This document shows, piece after piece, positions 35,628 through 45,274 of a stretch of 64,000 nt of DNA. The stretch lies in assembly GCF_019636155.1 (NCBI RefSeq), contig NZ_JAHBYB010000002.1, forward strand, positions 248,001 through 312,000. The letters run 5' to 3'. Both the position numbers and the translations under genes were made by a program. The notes beneath the pieces were generated by a model, which saw only the letters and a program-made list of their open reading frames with translations, ran no database searches and was not told the DNA's origin. Source of the stretch: Brevundimonas sp. Lineage in GTDB: Bacteria; Pseudomonadota; Alphaproteobacteria; Caulobacterales; Caulobacteraceae. How positions within the stretch are numbered: position 1 is the first letter of the stretch; every line of letters begins with the position of its first letter.

Positions 35628-36011
35628 TCAGGCCTGTTCCGCCGGGATGATCGTCACGCTCTCTCCGCAGCCGCAGGCGTCGGTCTGGTTCGGGTTCCGG
35701 AAGACGAATTTGGACGCCAGCTTCGTCGTCTCGAAGTCGATCTCGGTTCCGATCAGGAACAGGATGGCCTTGGGGTCGATCACCACGGTCGCGCCCTTGT
35801 CGGTCACCACCTCGTCCAGCGGCCCAATCTCGCCGGCGAAGGCGAAGGTGTATTCCTGACCGGCGCAGCCGCCGTTCTTGACGCCAACGCGCAGGCCCTT
35901 GTGGCCGCCGGTTTCCGTCAGCTCGCGCACCCGCGCGGCGGCCGCCTCGGTCAGGGTCAGAACCTGCGGGCGCGGTCGGCGGGGACGGGGAGTGGTCGAA
36001 AGTTCGCTCAT
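35628..36011 (-). CDS. sufA: A-type Fe-S carrier protein
   Basis: The 127-residue HesB/IscA-family protein has the three metal-binding Cys: NGGCAGQEYTF near residue 52 and the C-terminal ACGCGES pair. The N-terminal 20 residues are basic and Pro-rich. It would carry clusters from the SufBCD scaffold to targets. It ends the suf operon, 7 bases after the DUF59 gene. Confidence 0.92.
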   Translation of the reverse strand: MSELSTTPRPRRPRPQVLTLTEAAAARVRELTETGGHKGLRVGVKNGGCAGQEYTFAFAGEIGPLDEVVTDKGATVVIDPKAILFLIGTEIDFETTKLASKFVFRNPNQTDACGCGESVTIIPAEQA

Positions 36012-36018
36012 CGCGGCC

Positions 36019-36420
36019 TCAGAACATGTTGAGCGCGAGCTTGGCCTCGTCGCTCATCTTCGAAGGGTCCCACGGCGGATCGAACACCAGGTTGGCGCGC
36101 GCCGACTTCACGCCCTGGACCGTCATCACGGCCGCCTCGACCCAGCCCGGCATTTCGCCGGCGACGGGGCAACCGGGCGCGGTCAGGGTCATTTCCACCA
36201 GCACGTCGCGGTCGTCGTTTACGTCCACCTTGTAGATCAGGCCCAGCTCATAGATATCGACCGGGATTTCCGGGTCGAACACCGTCTTCAGCGCCGCGAT
36301 CAGGTCGTCGGTCAGCCGGTCCAGTTCGGCCTGGCCCAGGGCGCTCTGCCGAGGCTCGTCCCAGGCGGCGGCGAAATCGCCGCTGTCGCTGATGGTCTTG
36401 GCGTCCATATCCGTCGTCAT
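36019..36420 (-). CDS. sufT: SUF-associated DUF59 (MIP18-family) protein
   Basis: The 133-residue protein has the DUF59 signature DPEIPVDIYELGLIY, then VLVEMTLTAPGCPVAGEMP, whose Cys is conserved, and a terminal WDPSKMSDEAKLALNMF. Such proteins assist Fe-S maturation in the SUF pathway. The start overlaps the sufS stop (ATGA). The first 35 residues are variable. Confidence 0.88.
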   Translation of the reverse strand: MTTDMDAKTISDSGDFAAAWDEPRQSALGQAELDRLTDDLIAALKTVFDPEIPVDIYELGLIYKVDVNDDRDVLVEMTLTAPGCPVAGEMPGWVEAAVMTVQGVKSARANLVFDPPWDPSKMSDEAKLALNMF

Positions 36421-37757
36421 ACGAAGAACTCTCGCGCCCGAACCAGGGCGTCCACGAAGGCGTCCGCATCCTCCAGCGTATTATATAGGGCGAAGGAGGC
36501 GCGTGTGCTTGAAGTCACGCCGAAACGCGCGGCCAGGGGCTCGGCGCAGTGCAGACCGGCCCGCACCGCCACCCCATAGCGATCCATCACCTGGGCGATG
36601 TCGTGGGCGTGGATGCCCTCAAACACGAAGGTCAGGATGGCCCCCTTCCCTTCCGCCTCGCCCAGCACCCGCAGGCCGTTGACCCCAGCCAGCCGCCCGC
36701 GCGCATGGGCATACAGCCGCCGCTCGTGCTCGGCCACCGCCTGGCGGTCGAACTGCATCAGCCAGTCCAAGGCCGCGCCCAGGCCGATGGCCTCCAGGAT
36801 CGGCGGGGTGCCCGCCTCGAACCTGTGTGGCGGCCGGGCGTATCTGACATGATCCCTGGTCACCGTCTCGATCATCTCGCCCCCGCCCTGATAGGGCGGC
36901 AGCATGTCCAGCGCCTCGGCCGTGCCGTGCAGCACGCCGACGCCGGTCGGTCCGAACAGCTTGTGGCCCGTCAGCACATACCAGTCGGCGCCGATGGCCC
37001 GGACGTCGGGCGCGGCATGCACCGCCCCCTGGCATCCGTCGATCAGCACCCGCGCCCCGGCCGCATGGGCCAGGCGGACGATCTCGGCGACCGGGTTGAT
37101 CGTGCCCAGGACATTCGACATGTGGCTGACGGCCACGACCTTCGTCCTGGGGCCCAGCAGGCCCGCGAAGGCTTCCAGATCCAGCGACCCGTCGTCCCGC
37201 ACCGGCGCCCATTTGAGCACCGCCCCATGGCGTTCGCGCAGCATGTGCCAGGGCACGATGTTGGAGTGGTGCTCCATCTCGGTGACGATGATTTCGTCGC
37301 CCGGCTGGATCGTGCGGCCGACGCCGGCGGCGACCAGGTTGATGGCCTCGGTCCCGCCCTTGGTCCAGACGATGTCGTCCGCCCGTCCTGCGTTCAGGAA
37401 CCGCGCCACTGTCTCGCGCGCGGCCTCAAACGCCTCGGTCGTCTCGTTCGCCAGGGTGTGCAGTCCGCGATGGACGTTGGCGTAGCTGCCTTCCATCGCC
37501 GCCGTCAGGGCCTGGATCACCGCCCTCGGTTTCTGGGCCGAGGCGGCGTTGTCCAGATAGACCAGCGGCCGCCCGTTCACCTGGCGCGACAGGATGGGGA
37601 ATTCGGACCGGACAGCCTGGGGGTCAAATCCTCCCCCATCGGGGGAGGGGGACCGCGAAGCGGTGGAGGGGGCTGGCTGCATCGCCGGTGTCAGGGGTTG
37701 GCCCCCTCCACCATGCTGCGCATGGTCCCCCTCCCCCGATGGGGGAGGAATGCTCAC
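36417..37757 (-). CDS. sufS: Cysteine desulfurase SufS
   Basis: The 446-residue PLP enzyme takes sulfur from cysteine for cluster assembly. The PLP lysine is in LTGHKLFGPTG and the sulfur-accepting Cys in RAGLHCAEPLA. NAASAQKPRAVI and EMEHHSNIVPWHM are further landmarks. The GTG start overlaps the sufD stop as GTGA, so the first 43 residues, rich in Gly, Ser and Pro, are translated from a palindromic repeat. The core begins about residue 45 (FDPQAVRSEFPIL). An in-frame Met at residue 26 is a less likely start. No separate SufE is in the operon. Confidence 0.92.
   Translation of the reverse strand: MSIPPPSGEGDHAQHGGGGQPLTPAMQPAPSTASRSPSPDGGGFDPQAVRSEFPILSRQVNGRPLVYLDNAASAQKPRAVIQALTAAMEGSYANVHRGLHTLANETTEAFEAARETVARFLNAGRADDIVWTKGGTEAINLVAAGVGRTIQPGDEIIVTEMEHHSNIVPWHMLRERHGAVLKWAPVRDDGSLDLEAFAGLLGPRTKVVAVSHMSNVLGTINPVAEIVRLAHAAGARVLIDGCQGAVHAAPDVRAIGADWYVLTGHKLFGPTGVGVLHGTAEALDMLPPYQGGGEMIETVTRDHVRYARPPHRFEAGTPPILEAIGLGAALDWLMQFDRQAVAEHERRLYAHARGRLAGVNGLRVLGEAEGKGAILTFVFEGIHAHDIAQVMDRYGVAVRAGLHCAEPLAARFGVTSSTRASFALYNTLEDADAFVDALVRAREFFV
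37630..37747. repeat. Inverted repeat pair within the 5' end of sufS
   Basis: CTCCCCCATCGGGGGAGGGG with a GGTGGAGGGGG tail (37630-37672) is inverted at 37701-37747. Both halves are themselves hairpins (CTCCCCC-ATC-GGGGGAG). The frame is open throughout, so it encodes the N-terminal extension of SufS. It differs in sequence from the other two repeat families in this window. Confidence 0.85.
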
Positions 37758-38773
37758 AGACGCGCCTCCAGCCAGTCGCGCGCCACATCGCGGGCGCCCT
37801 CGTGGCCGATGCGGTCGACCACCTCGATCAGGAAGGCCTGGGTCAAGAGGGCCCGCGCCTCCTCGGCCGGAATGCCGCGCTGCTGCATGTAGAACAGGGC
37901 GCTTTCATCCAGCGCGCCGACCGTATTGCCGTGGGCGCACGACACCTCGTCGGCGTAGATGACCAGCTCTGGCTTGGCGTCGATCTCGCCCCGGTCCGAC
38001 AGGATCAGAGCGTGATGGCCCATGCGGGCGTCGGTGTCGTCGGCGCCGCGCGCGACCACGATCCTGCCCTGGAAGACACCCCGCGCCGTGTCGCGCACGA
38101 CACCCTTGGTCAGCTGGCTGGTCACGCCGCCGCGCCCCTGGTGCGCCACCACGCTGGTCAGGTCGGCGTGGCGGGCGCCGGACAGCAGATAGAGGCCGTC
38201 CATCCGCACGGCGGCGCCCTGGCCCGGATGGGACACATGGGTTTCCAGGCGCTGCAGTTTCGCCCCTGTGGCGATAAGGGTCTGGTTGAACACGGCCCCG
38301 GCGCCCAGGCTGACCTCGGCCCGCGACAGGGCGATGGCGTCGTCGGCCTCATCGGCCAGGATGACGCGCGTCAGCCGGGCGCCCGCGCCGACGCGGATGT
38401 CCAGCGCCACGTTCGACACATAGCCGGCGGCGCGACCCTCATGGCTTTCCAGAAGCGTCAGGGCGCCGCCCGCCGCAACCTCGATCTTGAGCCTCGGCTG
38501 ATGCCCCGCCCCCGCCTCGGTCGAGACGAAACGCAGCCGCACGGGCGCCGGATCGTCGCCATCGGCCACGATGTCGGTGAAGCCCTGAAGGCGCCCATTG
38601 ACCACGGCCCGCTCTTGCCCGCCGAGGGCCGCGAACGGGCCGCCCGGCGCCACCGTGGCCTCAGCCGAGGCGGGCGGGGTCTCGCGCAGGAAGCGGCGCA
38701 GGTCGGTGTATTTCCACGCCTCGACCCGCCGGGTCGGGAAGCTGGACGGGTCGCGCAGATCGACCAGGGTCAT
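37754..38773 (-). CDS. sufD: Fe-S assembly scaffold subunit SufD
   Basis: The 339-residue protein belongs to the SufB/SufD beta-helix family. A short N-terminal part (RRVEAWKYTDLRRFLRE) precedes the helix, and SHPGQGAAVRMDG and the C-terminal YADEVSCAHGNTVGALDESALFYMQQRGIP block are conserved. It forms the SufBC2D complex. It overlaps sufC and sufS by four bases each. Confidence 0.93.
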   Translation of the reverse strand: MTLVDLRDPSSFPTRRVEAWKYTDLRRFLRETPPASAEATVAPGGPFAALGGQERAVVNGRLQGFTDIVADGDDPAPVRLRFVSTEAGAGHQPRLKIEVAAGGALTLLESHEGRAAGYVSNVALDIRVGAGARLTRVILADEADDAIALSRAEVSLGAGAVFNQTLIATGAKLQRLETHVSHPGQGAAVRMDGLYLLSGARHADLTSVVAHQGRGGVTSQLTKGVVRDTARGVFQGRIVVARGADDTDARMGHHALILSDRGEIDAKPELVIYADEVSCAHGNTVGALDESALFYMQQRGIPAEEARALLTQAFLIEVVDRIGHEGARDVARDWLEARL

Positions 38774-39522
38774 GCGGCCGCCGGAAGGTATTTGTCATAG
38801 CCTTCCGCCTCCAGCGCCAGCGCCAGTTCCGGCCCGCCCGAGGCGACGATGCGACCGGCGGCCAGAACGTGCACCCGGTCCGGTTTGATGTAGTCCAGCA
38901 GGCGCTGATAGTGGGTGATGACAAGCATCGACCGGTCCGGCCGGCGCAGGGCGTTCACCCCGTCGGCGACGATACGAAGGGCGTCGATGTCCAGGCCCGA
39001 ATCCGTCTCGTCCAGGATCAGCAGGGACGGCTCCAGCAGCACCGCCTGCAGGATTTCCATCCGCTTCTTCTCGCCGCCCGAGAAGCCGACGTTCAGCGGC
39101 CGTTTCAGCATGTCGAAATCCATCCGCAGCGACCGCGCCGCCTCGCGCGCCCGCTTCAGGAAGTCGGGCGCCGACAACTCGGCCTCGCCACGCTGGCGCT
39201 TCTGGGCGTTCACGGCGGTGCGGATGAAGGTCAGGGCCGGGACGCCCGGAATCTCGGTCGGATACTGGAACGACAGATAGACGCCTTCGGCCGCCCGCTC
39301 GGCCGGGCCCAGGGCCAAAAGGTTGCTCCCGCGCCATGCGACGGCGCCCTCGGTCGCCTCATAGCCCGGCCGTCCCGACAGGGCGTAGCCCAGGGTCGAC
39401 TTGCCCGCCCCGTTCGGCCCCATGACGGCGTGCACCTCGCCCGTCGGAACGTCGAGCGTCAGGCCCTTGAGGATCGGCTTTTCGCCGACGGCGACGTGGA
39501 GGTTGGAGATGGAGAGCATCAT
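38770..39522 (-). CDS. sufC: Fe-S assembly ATPase SufC
   Basis: The 250-residue ABC-type ATPase has Walker A MGPNGAGKST (residues 34-43). The Q-loop region is FQYPTEIPGV, the signature SGGEKKRMEIL, and Walker B LLILDETDSGLD. It drives the shape change in SufBCD needed for cluster assembly. Two adjacent ATGs (39522, 39519) offer starts; the first overlaps the Cys-rich gene's stop by four bases. Confidence 0.95.
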   Translation of the reverse strand: MMLSISNLHVAVGEKPILKGLTLDVPTGEVHAVMGPNGAGKSTLGYALSGRPGYEATEGAVAWRGSNLLALGPAERAAEGVYLSFQYPTEIPGVPALTFIRTAVNAQKRQRGEAELSAPDFLKRAREAARSLRMDFDMLKRPLNVGFSGGEKKRMEILQAVLLEPSLLILDETDSGLDIDALRIVADGVNALRRPDRSMLVITHYQRLLDYIKPDRVHVLAAGRIVASGGPELALALEAEGYDKYLPAAA

Positions 39523-39805
39523 GAAAACCAGCGAGCGTGCATTGCGCTCAAAAACGTGGGGTCAGAAACAGGGAGACCAGACGCATCACCGATAACCGAA
39601 TCGATGCCGCACCGAGGACAAACGGCCGTGCAAGGGTCCGGCCTGCGCGAGAGTTCGCCGCCAGTTTCCTCAATCCAATCCTTGATTTCGGACGGTGGGA
39701 AGGTCTGACGGCAAGAGAAACAGCCGCAAACCTTGCTGGCGCGAAGCTCGTCACGATGACACGCACAGTGCCAATGGGCCCGCTCAAAGGTTTCGGCAGA
39801 GAACG

Positions 39806-39809
<4 letters not shown>
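39519..39809 (-). CDS. Small Cys-rich protein in the suf operon
   Basis: The 96-residue soluble protein has zinc-ribbon-like Cys pairs: [23 protein letters not shown] and [18 protein letters not shown]. The layout, seven Cys and no membrane segment, suggests zinc or possibly Fe-S binding. It overlaps sufB (ATGA) and sufC by four bases each, so it is made together with them. Proteins with this [10 protein letters not shown] pattern occur as uncharacterised cytoplasmic proteins. No role in cluster assembly is known; position alone suggests one. Confidence 0.75.
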
Positions 39810-41271
<1,462 letters not shown>

Positions 41272-41272
<1 letters not shown>

Positions 41273-42405
41273 CAGGCGACCTCGACCGTCTGGGCCGCCC
41301 GGGCCCGGCGTTTGCCCCAGGCCTCCAGCCAGGCGTCGGCGAACCGGATCCAGTCGGCCTCGGTCGTGCCCCAGCCGCCCGAGATCCGAATGCCGTTGGT
41401 GGCCAGATCGACCAGGCCGGTGGCCAGTATGGCGCGCGACGGCTTGGTCTTGCCCGACGAGCAGGCGCTGCCGGCCGAAACCATCACCCCCATCAGATCC
41501 AGGGTGATCAGCTGCTGCGGGCTGTCCCAGCCGGGGGCGGCCATGAACAGGGTGTTGGGCAGGCGCGGCGCGCCTTCGGCGATGATGGTCGCCCCGGCTG
41601 CCTTGACCCGCGCCTCGGCGGCGTCGCGCCAGGCGACATGGGCCTGGGACGCGGCCAGATCACGCGCGGCGCAGTCGGCCGCGGCGCCGAAACCGGCGAT
41701 GCCCGGCACATTCTCGGTGCCGGCGCGCAGACCGCGTTCCTGGCCGGCGCCGTGGATCATGCGAACGGCCTCGCGGCCTTCCTTCAGCACCAGGGCGCCC
41801 ACGCCCTGCGGCCCGCCCAGCTTGTGCGCCGACAGGGTAAGGGAATCGGCGCCCAGGGCGGCCATATCGACCGGAATCTTGCCCGCCGACTGGATGGCGT
41901 CGACATGCAGCCAGCCGCCCGCCGACCGCACCAGCCGCGCCGCCTCGGCGATGGGCTGGATCGCGCCGCTCTCGTTATTGGCGTGATGGATGGCGACCAC
42001 CGCCCTGCCCGGCTGGCCCAGCAGTTCGCGCAGCCTGTTCAGGTCGACCACGCCGTCGCGGTTCACCGGCAGCATCTTCACCGGCTTGCCCGACGCGGTC
42101 GCCGCCTCGGCCACACAGGGATGTTCGGTGGCGCAGACGATCAGCCGCTCGCATCCGGCCGCCAGGGCGCTCAGCAGGGCCTGGGCGTTCGATTCCGTGC
42201 CGCCGGACGAGAAGACCACCGCCGTCGCATCGGCCCCGACCAGGGCCGCGACCTGGGCCCGCGCCGTTTCGACCCGCGCCCGCGCGCGCCGCCCGGCGGC
42301 GTGGACAGCCGAGGGATTGCCGTTGTCGGCCAGGGCCTTGGCCATGACATCCTGAACTTCCGGGCGAACCAGGGCCGAGGCGTTGTAATCCAGATAGACG
42401 CTCAC
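41272..42405 (-). CDS. NifS/IscS-type cysteine desulfurase (second in the operon)
   Basis: The 377-residue PLP enzyme is of the IscS/NifS class, unlike Suf[42 protein letters not shown] and the PLP lysine in [13 protein letters not shown] are all present. The mobile-loop Cys is in [11 protein letters not shown]. The GTG start overlaps the iscR stop as GTGA. Two desulfurases of different class in one suf operon recur in alphaproteobacteria; the division of labour is unclear. A longer frame upstream is just iscR read in another frame. Confidence 0.92.
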
Positions 42406-42866
42406 GCCGCCGCTCCCACTTGACCATCCGCCGCCGACCGGCGCCGCGCGCCCGTGCGGTTCATCACCACATCCTCCAGAGACACGGCGGCCAGGAAGGC
42501 GTGGATCTCCTCGCCCAGATCCTCCCACAGATTGTGGGTGATGCAGCGTTCGCCGGCCATCATGCAGCCGCGCGGGGACGAATGGGCGGCGCAGCGGGTC
42601 GCGCGGATCGGCTCGTCCACCGCCAGAACGATCTCGGCCACCGTCGTCTCCCGCGACCCCCGCGCCAGACGATAGCCGCCGCCAGGGCCGCGCACGGAAC
42701 GGACCAGGCCGCTCTTCCTCAGGCGCGCGAACAGCTGTTCCAGATAACTCAGGGAAATCTCCTGCCGCGCCGCGATCTCGGCCAGGGACACCGCGCGATC
42801 CCGTCCGTTCCGGGCCAGATCGGCCATGGCCATCACGGCGTATCGTCCCTTGGTCGACAGTCGCAT
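42402..42866 (-). CDS. iscR: Rrf2-family Fe-S regulator IscR
   Basis: The 154-residue regulator has an N-terminal winged helix (MRLSTKGRYAVMAMADLA and SLSYLEQLFARLRKSGLVRSVRGPGGGYRL). The Cys ligands lie in RCAAHSSPRGCMMAGERCITH, with three Cys and the neighbouring His that hold a [2Fe-2S] cluster. It would sense cluster status and repress the operon it leads. The operator candidate lies about 80 bases upstream. Confidence 0.94.
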   Translation of the reverse strand: MRLSTKGRYAVMAMADLARNGRDRAVSLAEIAARQEISLSYLEQLFARLRKSGLVRSVRGPGGGYRLARGSRETTVAEIVLAVDEPIRATRCAAHSSPRGCMMAGERCITHNLWEDLGEEIHAFLAAVSLEDVVMNRTGARRRSAADGQVGAAA

Positions 42867-42947
42867 CGCGGGTTCCTCAAAAATTGCGCGCTTTCGGGGG
42901 CTGTTGTGCTAAGACCCCCGCCTTCGCGGGCGAACCGGCGCGCGTGG

Positions 42948-42978
42948 CGGACTTAGAAAGTCCGACTGCCCCGGTCAA
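42948..42978 (-). promoter_or_regulatory. iscR-suf promoter with overlapping palindrome
   Basis: Leftward, TTGACC (42978-42973) and TAAGTC (42955-42950) are 17 bases apart. A palindrome CGGACTT-TCT-AAGTCCG (42964-42948) covers the end of the spacer and the -10. This fits repression of the suf operon by a dimeric regulator, probably IscR. Confidence 0.6.
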
Positions 42979-43019
42979 GTATTACGCGACTGCGAAACGA
43001 CAGTTGAGACGGGATTTCC

Positions 43020-43670
43020 ATGCCTGAAGTCATTCTGCCCGGCGCCTCGGGCCGCATCGAAGGTCGCTATTCGCCGGGCAAGCGCCCGAACGCCCCCATC
43101 GCCCTGATCCTGCACCCGCACCCCAAGGCGGCGGGACATATGAACAATCCGGTGGCGGTGACCCTGCACCAGCTGTTCGTCAAGCGCGGCTTCGCCACCC
43201 TGCGCTACAACAGCCGCGGCGTCGGCAAGTCCCAGGGCGAATTCGACAGCGGCATAGGCGAGCTGGCCGACGCGGCCACGGCCCTGGACTGGCTCCAGGC
43301 CAACAATCCGGCCGCCAGCCAGACCTGGGTCGCCGGCTATCAGTTCGGGGCCTATATCGGCATGCAGCTGCTGATGCGCCGGCCGGAAACGGACGGCTTC
43401 ATCTCGGTGTCGCCGCCGTCCAACATCTACGATTTCAGCTTCCTGGCCCCCTGCCCGGCCTCGGGCCTGTTCCTGCACGGCACGGCCGACACCATCGTCC
43501 CGCCGATCGAGGTGGAGCGCGTGGTCAACAAGCTGCGGACCCAGAAGGGCATCGTCATCGACTATGAACTGGAAGAGGGCGCGACCCACTTCTGGCAGGA
43601 CCATCTGGAGGCCGTCGACCGCCGCGTCGGCGCCTATCTGGACAAGCGGCTGGAAGAAAACCCGGCCTGA
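43020..43670 (+). CDS. Alpha/beta-hydrolase-fold protein lacking the usual nucleophile
   Basis: The 216-residue protein resembles the COG2945-type hydrolases: LHPHPKAAGHMNNPVAVTLH, LRYNSRGVGKSQGEFD, SGLFLHGTADTIVPPIEV and GATHFW. At the nucleophile elbow, where relatives have GxSxG, it reads GYQFGA, so Gln replaces Ser. The Asp and His of the triad are kept. It is probably not a normal esterase. It is divergent from iscR and may share its regulatory region. Confidence 0.8.
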   Translation: MPEVILPGASGRIEGRYSPGKRPNAPIALILHPHPKAAGHMNNPVAVTLHQLFVKRGFATLRYNSRGVGKSQGEFDSGIGELADAATALDWLQANNPAASQTWVAGYQFGAYIGMQLLMRRPETDGFISVSPPSNIYDFSFLAPCPASGLFLHGTADTIVPPIEVERVVNKLRTQKGIVIDYELEEGATHFWQDHLEAVDRRVGAYLDKRLEENPA

Positions 43671-43685
43671 CGCCGGGCGGTCGGA

Positions 43686-44489
43686 TCAGAGCGGAAACGC
43701 CGCCGTCCAGCCGTCATGGGCCACCTCGACATTCGCCGGCACGCGCCGGCGAAGGGTCTGATAGTCCATGTCGATGTGCAGATTGGTCAGCAGGGCGCGC
43801 TCCACTCCCGCCTCGGCGATCCAGTCCAGCGTCTTGTCCAGGTGGGCGTGGGTCGGGTGTGGCGTCATCCTGAGGGCGTCCACGATCCACAGCGCGCAGC
43901 CCCGCACGGCGTCTAGCGCCGCCGGGTCCAGGTCGGACACATCACTGGAATAGGCGACCGGTCCCAGTCGATAGCCGACTGAACGGATCGGGCCATGCGC
44001 CTGGTCGAAGGTGACGACCGGGATCGACCCGCCCGCCCCGTCGATGCTCCACCCGACGCCGTGCGGCGGCAGGTCGCGACGCTCCAGGATGGGCGGATAG
44101 CCCTCAAGACTCTCGAAGATATAGCGGAAGCGGTGGTGCAGGGCCGCCGCCGTGGGCGCGTCCATCCAGGCTGGTATCCGCCGCCTTGCCCGCATGGCGA
44201 AGACGCGCAGATCATCGATCCCATGGGTCTGGTCGGCATGATCGTGGGTATAGAAGACGGCGTCCAGCGTCTTCAGTCCGGCCGCCAGCGCCTGCTCGCG
44301 CAGATCCGGAGAGGTGTCGATCAGGACCGCCGTCTCGCCTTCGCGGCCCCGTCGCCGGGCCAGCATCGAACAGCGACTGCGCCGGTTGCGGGGTTCGCCC
44401 GGGTCGCAGACGCCCCAGTCGCCGTCGCCGCGCGGGACGCCGCCGGACGAGCCGCAGCCCAGCACCGTGATCTCCAGCTGGTCGCTCAT
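43686..44489 (-). CDS. Metallo-beta-lactamase-fold hydrolase (PhnP-like)
   Basis: The 267-residue protein has GCGSSGGVPRGDGDWGVCDP at the N-terminus, typical of PhnP/LipB-associated hydrolases. The metal site is YTHDHADQTHGIDDLR, and further ligands lie in SSDVSDLDP and THAHLDKT. PhnP relatives cleave cyclic phosphodiesters; the substrate here is unknown. The start overlaps the tatD stop by four bases (ATGA), so it ends the tmk-holB-tatD set. Confidence 0.87.
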   Translation of the reverse strand: MSDQLEITVLGCGSSGGVPRGDGDWGVCDPGEPRNRRSRCSMLARRRGREGETAVLIDTSPDLREQALAAGLKTLDAVFYTHDHADQTHGIDDLRVFAMRARRRIPAWMDAPTAAALHHRFRYIFESLEGYPPILERRDLPPHGVGWSIDGAGGSIPVVTFDQAHGPIRSVGYRLGPVAYSSDVSDLDPAALDAVRGCALWIVDALRMTPHPTHAHLDKTLDWIAEAGVERALLTNLHIDMDYQTLRRRVPANVEVAHDGWTAAFPL

Positions 44490-45274
44490 GCCCCCTCCGG
44501 GCGCGGAATGCGGTCAAACAGGGCGAAGAAGGCGTCGGTCGTCCGCGCCTCGGCCTCTTCCCGGCTCCAGCCCCGGATCTCGGCCAGCTTGTCGAGGACA
44601 TGGCCCACATAGGCCGGTTCGTTGCGGCGCCCCCGGTGCGGGATCGGCGCCAGATAGGGGCAGTCGGTCTCGACGATGATCCGGTCGGCCGGCATGTCGC
44701 GGATCACCGCCCGCACATCGTCCGCCGCCTTGAAGGTGGCGATGCCCGAGACCGAGAACCAGGCGCCAAGTTCGGCTGCCAGTTCCGCCAGTTGCGGGCC
44801 GCTGGTGTAGCAGTGCATCAGGAAGCGGAATGGCCCTTCGGCCATCTCCTCCCTCAGGATCGCGGCCATCACGTCGTCGGCCTCGCGCGTATGGACCACC
44901 AGGGGCAGGCCCGTCTGGCGCGCCGCGGCGACATGGGCGCGGAAGACCTGGGCCTGGGTTTCCCGCGGACTGAGGTCGTAGTGGAAGTCCAGGCCGCACT
45001 CGCCGATCCCGACCACCCGCGGCCGCCCCGCCAGACCGATCAGCCGTGAGGACGTCAGGTCCGCATAATGCCGCGCCTCGTGCGGATGGACGCCGACGGT
45101 GCACCAGATGTCCGGATGGGCCATGGCCAGGCCGTGCGTCGCCTCGAAGGTCGCCAGCCGGTCCGAGATTTCGACCATCAGGGATACCCCCGCCTCACGC
45201 GCCCGTTCGATCACGGCGTCACGATCCGCGTCGAACTGTGGCGCATGCAGGTTGACGTGGCTGTCGATCAGCAT
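44486..45274 (-). CDS. tatD: TatD-family metal-dependent deoxyribonuclease
   Basis: The 262-residue TIM-barrel protein has LIDSHVNLHAPQFDADRD, IGECGLDFHYDLSPRETQ, VVHTREADDD-like VVHTREADDV, and the C-terminal VETDCPYLAPIPHRGRRNEP. The metal ligands are in place except that the first motif reads HVNLH rather than HxH with one residue between. It overlaps holB by seven bases. Members hydrolyse DNA or small phosphodiesters. Confidence 0.9.
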   Translation of the reverse strand: MLIDSHVNLHAPQFDADRDAVIERAREAGVSLMVEISDRLATFEATHGLAMAHPDIWCTVGVHPHEARHYADLTSSRLIGLAGRPRVVGIGECGLDFHYDLSPRETQAQVFRAHVAAARQTGLPLVVHTREADDVMAAILREEMAEGPFRFLMHCYTSGPQLAELAAELGAWFSVSGIATFKAADDVRAVIRDMPADRIIVETDCPYLAPIPHRGRRNEPAYVGHVLDKLAEIRGWSREEAEARTTDAFFALFDRIPRPEGA

